Source: Oxytricha trifallax (lineage: Eukaryota > Ciliophora > Spirotrichea > Sporadotrichida > Oxytrichidae). From it: a DNA stretch of 64,000 nt. The translations under genes and the position numbers were made by a program. The DNA lies in NCBI GenBank assembly GCA_000711775.1, contig ARYC01017104.1:1-64000 (forward strand), written 5' to 3'. Below the pieces are notes generated by a model that was given only the letters and a program-made list of their open reading frames with translations, did no database searches and was not told the origin of the DNA. Position 1 is the first letter of the stretch; every line of letters begins with the position of its first letter. Positions 45,201-56,700 of this stretch are shown piece by piece.

Positions 45201-48200
45201 TTATCCATGTTGTAAATACTTGATAAATATTTAGTGAGAACCTTTTCTATTATCAAATTATCAAAGATCTTTACTAAGCGAGGCCTAGATAAGATTAAAT
45301 TAAGTTTATTTTCTTTAAATTTTGATTAGTAAAATAAAAACAACAGTAAGAATGGTGAGAAGCCTAAAAATTTATTAATTTTATTTAAATTATAACTTAT
45401 TCGTTTTTAAATTCTACACCACCTGAAAATTTAACATCATCAAAATCATTAATCCAAGCAACTGTAAAAAACTCATCGATAAAATCTCATTAATAATACT
45501 AAGAAGATAATTCTATTGCAAATGATAGTTCAACTAAGATTGAGCTTGAAAACGAAACTAAATTTTCATCCAGGTTTAATGAAAATTCTGACAATCAATA
45601 GAATTCTACAATTGAAAAGATATTTAACGAAATTCAAAACCTGTAAAGATTTTTATTAAATTTGGTAGTAAATTCTTTCAATTTATAGTTTTCAATTTTA
45701 AAAAAAATAACCCTAATTAATAAAGTTTATTGGGATAGGTTGGGAAAGATTCTGCCTTAGAGGAGTTTTCCCCCATATGGAAATTTCTCACCAACATTCA
45801 AATTTATCATATTTGATAATTGATAAGTATAAGAAACAGAAAAATCACAATTTTAATTGCCAATAACATATATTATAAAAATTAAAAAATAATAGATAAT
45901 TTTTAAAAGGTTTATACTTATCCTTTGTCAAATTATTCTTTAAAAACTACTTAAATAAAAATGTTTAAATAATAAATAAATGTTGAGAGATGAGAGATAT
46001 TAACTGAAAGGTAAATAAAAACTAGAGGTTAATTTCAATATATAGTACTTAATATATAATCATTATTACTACTATTATTAATTATGTTTGTTTAAACCTT
46101 TGATTAGTTGATTAGGTTTAGAATATTTAATGTCTACGGGCCTTACTTGACTACAGGCGGCCAGCCGTTAAGGTCCCTAACTGCCATTCGGGATTTATCC
46201 TGGGAGCATCTTCACTCCCTCCAGTAGTGCGGAGGTGCTAAAAATTCCCGTTTTTATTTTTTTCTGAGATCTGAGTTCAATTGACCTGAGAATATGAAGT
46301 AGTAGGAAAGTTAAGGGACCAGCTGAGATTAAGTGGTTAAGATCACATAGGTTTGATTGAGAATTTTAGAATTCTAAAGTAGATATCATAAAGAGCTTCG
46401 TTATCAATGCACATAACCTCACCAGCTTATCTTGTTTTTACTGTCACCACCTAAGAGTTGAAAACTAGGCTCTTCGGAGCTAGCAGCTAGCTTGATCCAA
46501 GGGGCCATGTCCCTCGCCTTCAACTCTATCAGTGCCCACTAATGTAGTTGCTCCAAAGTCCATCTTTAGTAGTAGTAATAATAGTAGTAATAATAAATTA
46601 ATGTGATTATAATTTAAAAAATATTGAATGTTATCAATATTATATAATCAAATATACTTAATAAGATAATAATTGATATATAAACATTTAACAAAATTTT
46701 AAAATTACAATTATTATGAAATTGGCAAGAAACTCCAAAGGATACAGGAAACTACTTTTTGGAAAAAAAACTCCTCCCTTTGGGCAAATTTAACATTTTT
46801 GGGCAGTAAACTTCCTCACCAATATTTATATTCTAATCAATTAGAATAAGAAGCATATTTCTGTTTATAATCAAAGATTAGAACTAATTTCGATTAATTT
46901 ACTAAGCAATTAAATATTTATCAGCGTGAAATTCGAATGATTAGGCAATTATAAATCTTATTAGGTAAAAATATTATTGTAATAGACTATTCAATCCTAT
47001 TAAATGAATTCAATTTAAGATGTATAAGAATTTATTTTTTTATTAACTAAACTTAGAATTCTTTTTACTTATGCAGTTATCATAATTGAATATAAATTAA
47101 TTGTTAATATAAAAAGATTAAGTTTATAAACCTTGCCAAGAACACTCGAATTATTTTAGTTTTTAATTGTAGGCAGAATAAATTTTAAACTAAGCATAAA
47201 AGAGATTTTAAGGCTTTCGTTTAAGTGTTTTAGAAAATAATCTAAGTTAAAAGAATAAAACGATCAAAGTAATAATAGGAATATTATATTTAATAAAATT
47301 TGATATATTTACTTGTTCCAAAAAGGAGTGAAAAAAATAGACCATGAAATTGATGCTATCAGCCTGATGAAACTGATGAATTAAGTCAAACTTTTGACAC
47401 TCATACTTCTCAACCCCACTTAAAAAATGATGTTAGGTTTTTAGAAGAAAAATGAGGGGGGGAATTTTCCTGTTCTTCAAATTGCCAGAGGGATATTTCC
47501 TGCCCCATACATAAAATATGTAATTAAATTAAAATTTTTAAATCTCTATCATCAAAAATGAACTAATCTTGTTATTTATGCATATATTTACTCTCACGTA
47601 TTAGTGAACATTCGATATGTTAATGACGGTCGCATAAATTAACTGATAAAATATTTAGTTTTAATAAGTTTTTTAATATTTAATTAAACATATAATAGTT
47701 GTAAACCTTGAAAATTATTTATTAATTAAATTGTCATATTTTGGGAAGAAAAATTAACTTGAGTGTAAATCTTTTTTTCTTCTTGTTTTGGCAAGTATAA
47801 TAAATTTTAATTTTTGGGCAGGAATTTTCCCCTCAAAATGTATTGGACTCTGATAGTAGTGATGAGGAAGACAAAAATTATTAAGAAGAGGTTAGATTAA
47901 TGCAGAAAGTTAAATCTCAAAATCCAATGGCCAAGTTAATAACTCTTGCTAAAATCAAGAGATAGATTAAAGGATACCTCAATTTATTAAATATTTTGGT
48001 TTTTAATTAGATTTATTCAATAATAGCTAAAAGTTCAAACCAGTTGATGAAAGATTAGTAATTCTTAATATTTAATAATATTTTAGGGCTCAGGGAAAAA
48101 CAAGATAAAATGTTTACTAAAATATTAAAACTATTTATATTCATATAAAACCTTAATTACAAGATAAAACTTAATTTGGGTTTCTAAATGTCCTTATCAA

Positions 48201-49503
48201 TGGATCATAGACTCTTATATTCTTATATAATTATACTTCAAGATAAATTTATTTATAAATTGAACAAGTTTAAAACACATATCAATTCATTTTTACAATT
48301 AAATATGTGATAGTACATATAATATTTAAGATTTATTGCTTCATTAGCCAAACCTCATTAAATTTATTTAGAAGAAAATTTTATGATCTTGGTCAGATGA
48401 AAATAATTTGTTTCGAAAAAAGTACTAATAAAACAATGAGAAGGAAAAATTAAATGCATTATCACATATTTTATTGCTTAGAAAAATTGATTTGTGTATT
48501 AAATTAGTTCATTTTTTATATAGTTTATATCTTTAAAAAAATGATATAAGAATATAAGAGCCCATTATTCATTGAAAAGGAAATTTAGAACCCATATTTA
48601 TAGTTATATCAATTGATTAGAAGGTTTACATAAATTTTAATATTTTTTTAATTTGAGGAAAAATTTTAACTTGCCTCGTCTTGGGGCATTGGTTTTATTT
48701 TAGTAGGTGGCATACTTAACAAAAATTATTAAGATCAAAAATAGATTTAATAATTTTAAGGACTATAAGTTGATATGAAAAATGATCTATTCAAAAATCT
48801 TACACCTGAGAAAAAAGCTAAATAAAATCTTAAAAATAATCAAAGCCAAAATATTTAGTAAAAAAGTAGTGAAATCGACCATAAGTTATAATTTTTTTAG
48901 AAATAAAAATACAATATCATTTTATAATTTAAAAACTATCAAATTATTACTATAAACATTGTTTAATTTACAAACTTTGGGTTTAATGCACTTCCTGCTA
49001 AAAGAAACGTATTAAAAATGAATGTTTCAAAATAAATAATTAACTAATCAGTTAATTTTATAAAATTTTGTTAATATTTTTGAAATTTAGTAATTTATTG
49101 ATTAACTTAAAAATAATTTAGAATTAGATTATTTTTCTCAATCTTAAATGTAGAGTAATTCTATATATGCTAATTTAAAAGAAATCGTTCCGTATAATAC
49201 ATTTATATTTTTTGGAACTAATATATTTGTTTTGCTTGATTTTTACATATAAACAAATCAGTTCAGAATAGCATGAATTAATCCAGAACTCGGTTTGATA
49301 TAAAATAAAATATTCAGAGTAAATTTTAATTATAATTCTTAAATAATATAAAGTATGATGAAATAGTAATAAGAGATGATTTTTAAAATCCTCGATATGA
49401 CTAAGATTCGTATTTAAATGAATTTGATTATGCATAAGAAAATTCATTAGCAGTTGTCAGAGACTCTATATAATCCTTGGAGGATTAATTTAATCGGAGA
49501 TGA
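42215..49503 (+). CDS. Ciliate large-ectodomain membrane protein, family copy 1 (heavily IES-interrupted)
   Basis: Order of segments: LDMYGQPFQFTFKGEK; transmembrane FMTTIIFLTIISYVIIKL; DNKTARFVINEA; MGFDAAFGAY; LELIKCQDKYFQYSRQND; CIKDKSSFTLGGTWTTSRLE; VDFQFRFVNQYFDFDDFENP; VYTFADLLSDMGGIYSSLFA with a second membrane segment; Ser/Asn-rich linker 45420-45645; INFKLSIKEILRLSFKCFRK; LFQKGVKKIDHEIDAISLMK; NVLDSDSSDEEDKNYQEE; and a Gln-rich tail from about 48550 (GIGFILVGGIL, KNDLFKNLTPEKKAKQNL, DQDSYLNEFDYAQENSLAVV) to TGA 49501-49503. Introns sit at positions shared with the paralogues. The start codon was not found, probably split by another IES. Function unknown. Confidence 0.65.
42278..42319. 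other. IES, pointer TTAGACAT
   Basis: TTAGACAT at 42270-42277 and 42312-42319. Removal joins LIKSFKNLD to MYGQPFQFTF in frame. Confidence 0.85.
42359..42392 (+). other. 34-nt GT-AG intron, position shared by three paralogues
   Basis: GT at 42359, AG at 42391-42392, joining KGEK to KFKTKF. Equivalent introns: 53768-53824 in copy 2 and 61448-61479 in copy 3, all in the same codon phase. This separates introns from IESs at this locus. Confidence 0.75.
42412..42440. other. IES (29 bp), pointer AATTT
   Basis: AATTT at 42407-42411 and 42436-42440. Removal joins KTKF to GAFMTTII. The paralogues have different pointers at the same site (AAAT in copy 2, ACTTTT in copy 3). Confidence 0.8.
43808..44888. 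mobile_element. 1.08-kb TBE-like element with C4A4/G4T4 ends and ATT duplication
   Basis: Left end CAAAACCCCAAAACCCC and right end GGGGTTTTGGGGTTTTA, flanked by ATT at 43805-43807 and 44889-44891, as expected for the ANT target of TBEs. Terminal repeats are imperfect beyond the telomere unit (both contain tttgatgatg / tattgatgatg). Inside, one plus-strand frame lacks TGA from about 44029 to 44585 (FQKEIGINEQIFSKFSS, FYKLDLILSFLLPCFLYQ). That frame could be an element ORF or host coding sequence. It lies within family copy 1, right after the membrane segment ALIVGLFTKYY. Confidence 0.7.
45650..47150. other. ~1.5-kb IES with a GC-rich structured island
   Basis: Separates IEKIFNEIQNL (ending about 45645) from RINFKLSIKEIL (from about 47170) of family copy 1. 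Pointers were not resolved. Within it, 46130-46560 is much GC-richer than the surroundings and contains perfect hairpins: GGGAG-cATCTTCa-CTCCC near 46203, and GCTC-TTCG-GAGC (a UUCG-type tetraloop) near 46470. There is no protein frame and no recognised rRNA, tRNA or snRNA. Confidence 0.5.
47455..47840. other. 386-bp IES, pointer AAAATG, with inverted ends
   Basis: AAAATG at 47449-47454 and 47835-47840. Removal joins MMLGFQKK to NVLDSDSSDEED, as in the paralogues. The IES ends are GAGGGG...AATTTTCCTG and GAGGGGAAAATTCCTG (reverse strand), a short terminal inverted repeat suggesting transposon origin. Confidence 0.85.
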
Positions 49504-49929
49504 TCAAACTTTATCATAATTACAACAGGTATGAAACATCAAAAACATTAAAGCTCTAAAATCTGATTCAATTTATTTCATAAAAATTAATTTCATAAAT
49601 TTAGCTTTTTATCAATGATCATAAATATTTGCTAATGTAAAGATGGATTTAAACTAGAATTTTAACATATTATTGTAAATTCTTTTCTTGCATTTTATTA
49701 ATTGATAATCTAAAACGCTTCCAACAACATTTTTATGAAGTTATTCCACTAACTAATTATTAAAATATAAATTAAAAATTTCTTATTTAAATACTAATTT
49801 ATAAAATATTTATTCATTCATAAAATTTATAAAATAATATAAAAGTATGTGAAAATTTGGAGAAATAAAAAATGCAAATTTAAAAGGCAGATAGAGAAAG
49901 AGAGGGATTTTAATAAAATTATTATGGTA
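49504..49929. other. AT-rich intergenic region between convergent genes
   Basis: No supported feature. It separates the TGA of family copy 1 from the 3' end of the minus-strand gene. Confidence 0.4.
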
Positions 49930-50795
49930 AATGCAGCATTTATTTTTGTGAATTTGGTTTTATGTTTTAGCTAATTTGTTATGTTATTCACAAGGTTCTA
50001 AGTCCTATTATTCTCTTCAGACAGATTAGACAGCAATTATTTAAACGAGCTTTCATAAATGAAGTCCTCATTCTGAATCAATAGAAGATTTTAGTCGTCA
50101 TGTATTTCATCTGGGATTTGCTTAATCACACCTCCAGCGATTCTGGCAATGAAAATTGAAGAACTCTCACTAATTGCCTTGGTGAATGTTTTAGCAATCT
50201 TATCAACGTTGCAAGTGGCAATGATTTGAGTCAAAGCATCAGTGATCATTGTGTGAATGAGGAAAACCTTTGCGAGCTGGCTTGGATTCTAGATCTTGAG
50301 CAATCATTTGAGTGATTCGTGAATTCTTATCATTTCAGCAAGAAAAGCTTAAACTCCTAATAAAGTCGGAATGAGCTAATCGGAAATCGTTGAGTCAACT
50401 CCTCTTCTACTAAGTGAAATTCAATCCTTAGACTAAAGGAAATCGGCAAGGGTTATACAGAATGTGCAGTTTCATTACCGAAATATTTCAATCATCTCGT
50501 TTTTATCAATGATATGATTGAATGCAAGAATTGGGGTACTCATGGCGTTGTAGCAGTCTGATTCGAGACCTGGAGCAAATTGAACGCTAGTAGGGAACCA
50601 GTGATGATAGCAGTCAAATCATCACCATTGTTGATGGGTGGCATCACGTCTGGCCAACTTGCATGTTTTTAGTGCTATGATTTCAAAGCTGTGATGAGCA
50701 AAAGTGAATCTGTTTGCAATGAGTTCACGATAGTAAACAGAAACAAGTGCGAGGCTTCCGAGAAGTGCGATAAGATTAGCTAATGATTCCTACAT
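49930..50795 (-). CDS. Secreted or membrane protein, IES/intron-interrupted, unknown
   Basis: ATG 50795 reads MQESLANLIALLGSLALVSV, a signal peptide or anchor. Then come SWPDVMPPINNGDDLTAIIT, GSLLAFN, GLESDCYNAMSTPILAFNHI, GVDSTISDQLIPTLLGVQAF, NPSQLAKVFLIHTMITDALT and SESSSIFIARIAGGVIKQIP, with a tail NLSEENNRTQNLVNNITNQL. The frame changes at least four times; a GGTAATGA donor-like site near 50475 suggests an intron. Not all shifts could be explained by pointers, so some may be real mutations. It is helical and soluble apart from the N-terminus. I do not recognise the family. Confidence 0.55.
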
Positions 50796-51409
50796 TTTTA
50801 TTTTATTAATCATAATATACTTGTGTAGATATATTCTAATTTTAATATTTTTTATAAATTTTAAAGCTATCTAATCTGGCACATCTGATCTAAATATAAA
50901 TTTATTTTAACAACCATCTTATTCTAATTAAAATTATTCTTTTATTTATCATTGTGCATTAGCTGAAATTTTTTATTTAAAAAATTATAATATAATTCAA
51001 ACTTAACTAACCTATAAAGTATGAATAAAATCTATATATAGAATATCATAATTCAAATTATTCAATATTAATTGAAAAATATAAAGCTACAAAAATTGTT
51101 AAAATTTTACTTTTTATCTACCTTGGGAGTTATTTCTTTAAAGATTAATAAGTTTTAATAAATAATAAATTTTAGCATTATATTTTTACAATTTATAATA
51201 AAAATATTGTAATTCAAATATTTGATTAAATAAGTATAATTTTTTTTCTTAATAAAATTTAACTTTTAACTTCAAAATATTTGAGTTAAAAGATAAATAT
51301 TGAAATATTATTGAGATTTATTTTTAATTTACACTTAATTATAAATATTGAAAATTAAAAATTATGTTAATTATTGTAGTTAAACATTTGAATTTAGGAT
51401 ATTATATTA

Positions 51410-51650
51410 GTTACAGTTAACTTTATCAAAATCTAATCAATTTGGTACTTGATCGATAGATAAATTGGAGATTTGTTGGCATTTAAAATGGCAGTATTAA
51501 ATTGTGTCAGTAAGATCGATATAATGTAATTTTTGAATATCAACCAAAAATTACAGGAAAATTTAGTTTGATCCAAGAATGCGATATGAAAGTACCGCCA
51601 ATAAAAAAGTCCTTCTAATAATAAATTCATTATTTAACAAGTGTCATTTA
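51410..51650. mobile_element. Diverged GTTAACTTT-family foldback MITE
   Basis: The left end cagttaactttatcaaaatc...tggtacttgatcgatag matches the better copy at 56238 (cagttaactttctggaaatc...tggtacttgttcgatag). The right end ...ttatttaacaagtgtcat matches its mirrored end. The short minus-strand frame inside is incidental. Confidence 0.5.
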
Positions 51651-52278
51651 ATCTACATCTAGATAAATTTAAATTTCAAATGATTTTATTTAATTATTTC
51701 TTTAATTTCCCTGATAAGATTGAATTTGTACAATATTAATTTTAAAATGTAAAATTGATAATTAATATTTAGATTAAATATTTAAACTAAGTTCATTATT
51801 AATTTTAATTTAAAATTTTACTTTTCAATGTAATTTAATTCAAATTATGAATAAATATTATAATTATTAAAAGTACGAATATTTTAAATTAAACAACTTT
51901 AATAACTTATTAAAGTTAGACAAATCCATTTTATCCTAATAGTAAGTTATTTAAATAAAATAAAAATTCTATAAATATTTATTTGATTTATAAAGCAGCA
52001 CTGCTTTGGTCTTTTGAAGGACACTAGGTTTTTGGTATAATAATAAAATGATTTAATCAAACTTATTGAGATAAGTCTATTGTACTCAATTTATTGCCAA
52101 TGTTCTTAAATCTTTTAAATATTGTATTTTATAGTGGTTCTAAAATAAATATAGGATATGCTGATGATTTTTAATTATTAATCCATTTAAGTATTTTTAT
52201 TTCTTTAAAGATATCAACTTATTAATTAAATTTTCAAGTAAAATCGCTGACAATTTTATTGCGAACAATTATTTGAAT

Positions 52279-52392
52279 AAAACCCCAAAACCTCTGAAGT
52301 TGTTTAATTGAGTTTTTGATTGATTAGATTATACTATTAGTGCATACTTTATAAGTTTTTTAATAGGGTTTATGTGGGGGTTTAATGTTTAA
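52279..52392 (-). repeat. TBE-like terminal repeat (left end), second type, apparently solo
   Basis: Begins AAAACCCCAAAACC after AAT and is the reverse complement of the repeat at 4126-4241, with about 85% identity by eye. No TBE gene follows to the right and no matching right end was found. Confidence 0.7.
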
Positions 52393-53702
52393 TTATGTAT
52401 GAAGAAATAAATTTGAATTTGAAAAATTAAATTAAATTAAAAAAAAATAAATTTAGTGGAAGTTAACTGTATGGAAACCTAGACAATTAGTGTCTGATTT
52501 AATATGGAATTTTAAATTAACTGAACTTTGCTATTGGCAGTACTCTTTTTGTCGCATCCTTTAGCGAGATAAATTGAGTTTAATTTTGGAAACCAAATCA
52601 ACTAAACAAGTCACTCAAAATTAAAATCGAAATATCTTGCTCTAAAATCTTTAATATTTTAATGGTTATTAAGCATAAATATGATATAATATATAAAATT
52701 TATAATCCCAGCTTGAATATATCAATTTTATCAGAATATATTGCAAAAGTTTATCGAAATTTGCGATTAAAAAAAAAAACATAATTATTAATTTTTAAAT
52801 TAATTTTTCAGATAATTAATTGAGTTGCAAGATATCATGTAAAATTTATTAAAAGAACTCAGAATAATTATATTCAATATAATTAATGGTAAATTTTATT
52901 TTACATGGAACTTTGATTTCAATTAATTACCTAAGATTTGTATTCAAATATAAAATAATTAAAATAATATTTTTTGTAAAATCACAAATATCGTAATAAT
53001 TTTGCAAAATATTATGATAAAATTTATATATTCAAGCTGGCAGTATAAATGTTTTTATTATATCAAAGTTAGATCTTAAAAAATACCATTTACCTAATAA
53101 TAGAGATTTATGAAAGGATGATATACTGATAAAAACTCAGAAGTTAAAATATTTCCCCCTTCATATTATTAATCACAGTTAAATATTATTTAATTAAAAA
53201 TATAATAAGATTATAAAAAAGGTTTAAGGAAGTAATTGATAATATTGTAAAAAGGAATCACAATATTTAATTTAAATTTATTAATGATAGACTAGTTATT
53301 ACTAAATAAAGTTGATTTTGTTTAATTAATAATTTTAGCAAATAATATTTATAAAAATTTAATAATTCAGAATTAATTAAACTAGGATTCAAAAATAATC
53401 AATAAATTTCTATAAATTGATAATTTTAAAATATCACCTTTTAATTAAAAAAATTTAAGAATTAAATTAAAACCTATAATATCAATGAATTAAAAAATGT
53501 AAAATTTTATTTACCATTGAATTACTTTGTATTTCTTAATTTATTATATATTAATAACGATTTTACTAAATGCGATCTAATAATCTGAATTTATCTTAAC
53601 AATGGGAATCTACTGCATCTGGTATTTTTATATTTTATGCAAATAAAAGTCTCTTATCTTTATTGAATAGATGTAAATCATGTTCATAAACCTGTGACTT
53701 TC

Positions 53703-56700
53703 ATGAAAAAATTTAAAACAATTGATATGTACGGGCAGCCCTTTAGATTAACTTTTAAAGGTCAAAAGTAATGACATATTTTTTCTAATTTCTTTATACA
53801 ATATTTGATTAATATTTCAATCAGGACCTTCAAAACAAAAATTTAATTAAATTTATAAGATTAAATCGGAGCATTTGTGACAGCAATCATTTTAATGTCT
53901 GTAATTAGTTTCCTTGCTTATAAACTTAACATATTATTTGGTAATTTTTTAAGTTATGACATAATTTTTAATTTATTAGGTCGAAGTGATAATAAAACTT
54001 CAAGATTTGTAATAAATGAAGCCTCTATTGATAACCCAGAAATGATAGATGTTTAGTAAGATAAAATTTGATATATACTATTGTAGTAAACTTGGATTTG
54101 ATATTGCTTTTGGAGGGTATGAAGATATAGATCCAAAATACGGAGCTGTTAAAGTTGTTAAAACTACAAAAATTAGATAATACAATGAAGTCTCTGGGTA
54201 GTTTGGTAAGTTTTATGCCTAAAATTTTACTCTTTATTAGATCAAATTTTTACAACGCAAGACGTTGAACTAGTAAAGTGTAAATACTCAGATTTCAACT
54301 ATCCTCGAAAAAATGAATCAGCTTACCAAGATGTTTCGATTTTGTTGTGTATTAAAGATAAATCTTTCTTGAGAATTGGTGGGGCATGGACTACTAACAG
54401 ATTAGAGTATCTCGATATTATATAAGTATAATAAAAATATTTGCTTGCAGCCATGTCAAAATACAACTATAGTTTAAATGTTTAAGTAAAAGAGTTATAT
54501 TAATGTTTATTTTACTTCAAAGAAATGTGCTTCAAAAAAACAATAAGATCAAATAATATTATTCTTTAAAGATGAGTTCTTCAGCATGGTTTAAAATAAA
54601 ATAATAAAATTTTATTTGGTAGACTTCCAGTTAAGATTCGTGAATCAGTATTTTGATTTTGCAGACATGAAAAATCCAGTTAAGAGCTTTATTGAAGACC
54701 GTTACTTTATTCCCGTTATTCCAGATTAACAAAAAGGCATGGATATATTCATAAAGAAAGCCCAAGGCAAACTTTACGATAATTTTATTCCATTTGTTCC
54801 ACAATATTTGTTAGAGAGACTTAAAATTGTTTCATTATAAAGGTAAGGTAGGGAAATGTAAAATAATCTTAGTCTAAAAAAAGAGGACTCTTAAAATACA
54901 ATATAAATAAAAGGTATTTTTTAATAAAAATGCAAATTTCATAAGAACTGAAGTTTGCTTTAGTTGATAATTTCAGAATGTATACAGCTAGATTAGACTA
55001 TTATGGCAAATGTTTAGCTAAATTTACTTTAAGGATGGATCTCGAGTCTGACCTTTATACCAGATAAGTTTACACAATTTCAGACATGCTCTCTGATTTA
55101 GGAGGTATATATAGTTCATTATTTGCACTTGGAGCAATTCTCACTTTTTATTATTATAGTTAATTCTAGTTGGAGTTCTTAGTGAGAATCAGTTCTATTA
55201 TAAGTTAATTAAAGAAGTATATCAAGCAAGGCCTTCAAAAACAACAAATATTTCTTAAGATACTAAAAATCAAGTTTAAGGGAATCTAAATAATCCTTCT
55301 TAATCACGATCTAAGAATACAAGAACAACATTTGCTAAAAAATTAAGAAACACATCTCTTAAGTCAGTTGCTGAAGATAGTTAGGGAGATAATGATAACT
55401 TTTTTTAAAGCATATAACTAAACAGAAATATTGAAAAATGCTATAAAAAAGTGGTCTCTATAAACCCTAATCAAAGCATAATAAACGATTCCAAAGCTCA
55501 AACAAAAAAGAATATATTCTTTCCACAGAGATAAGATGAATTAATATACTATATTTAGCATATTTTTATTTGAAACCATGGTAGATAATACTTTAGATTA
55601 AACTGAAAATAGGTTAATGGAGTCTCCTATCAAGCTTTTTCTAGATAAAAACAATTAATCTTTATTAGGCAGTTAAAATAAACAAAGCAGCTCATTGATT
55701 GAAAATTTATTCTAGGAAATAAATAACCGTATTAATTTCAAGTTTAGTTTCAAAGAAATTCTTAGGACATCATTTACATACATCAGTAAGAAAACACTAG
55801 ATGAAAAAAGAAATGAAGATAAGTATCGAAAAATATTCTTATTTAAAAAAGGTGTTAAGAAAATTAACAACGAGTTTGATGCCATAAGTTTGATGAAACT
55901 TATGAAATAAGTAAAACTTCTAACCTCTATCATTTTGAATCCAACATAAAAAATTCTATTAGGGTTTTCTAAGAAAAATGTATTAGATTCTGAAAACAGC
56001 TAAAATGAATCAGAAGAAGATGATGTAAAAATAGTAAAAAGGCTTAAGTCTGAAAACAATTTTATAAAACTAATGGCACTCATTAAGGTTAAAAAGAATC
56101 TGTCAGAGTACTTTCACTCGGAAATATATTTTTTTATTTGGATAGGAAGTTTAAAGCTGTTGATGAAAGATTATCGTAGGAATACATTTGATTTGAAAAA
56201 TAAATTAAATTTAAATAAATAATAATTAAAATTCGTGGCAGTTAACTTTCTGGAAATCTTTACAATATGGTACTTGTTCGATAGAGAATTCAAAATCAGC
56301 TAGACTTTACTATTGATGAAACCCACTATCGCATCCCTGAAGCGAGATAAATCGACTTTAATTTCGGGTGATTTGTTTAGTTGAATTTAATGCCAAAATT
56401 AAAGTCGTGTTATCTCGCTTAATGGATGCGATAGTGGGTATCACCAATAGTAAAGTCCAGCTGATTTTGAATTCTCTATTAAACAAGTACCATATTATAT
56501 AGGTTTCCAGAAAGTTAACTGCCACTAATTTTAATTATTACAATATTAGATTTAAATATTAGCAGCAACTTTCGTAACCTTTATAAAACTGCCGACGATT
56601 GAGAAAATGATCAAATAAAGTTATTAAATAAACAATATGCTTATGAGAATGAAAGTATTGTTCTAACCGAGATACCCCTCCCCAACCTTAACCGAGACAC

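Larger units (their letters stand above)
50800..53702. other. AT-rich intergenic region with mobile-element remnants
   Basis: No gene is supported. It contains MITE-like copies at about 51410-51650 and 52450-52620 and a solo TBE-like end at 52279-52392. Confidence 0.5.

Noticed and set aside
46320-46390. tRNA-like gene in the GC-rich island
   Set aside because: A-box-like and B-box-like strings are present, but their spacing is far too short and no cloverleaf can be drawn.
49175-49447. 90-aa minus-strand frame
   Set aside because: Antisense to the acidic, Gln-rich C-terminal tail of family copy 1, which ends naturally at TGA 49501-49503.
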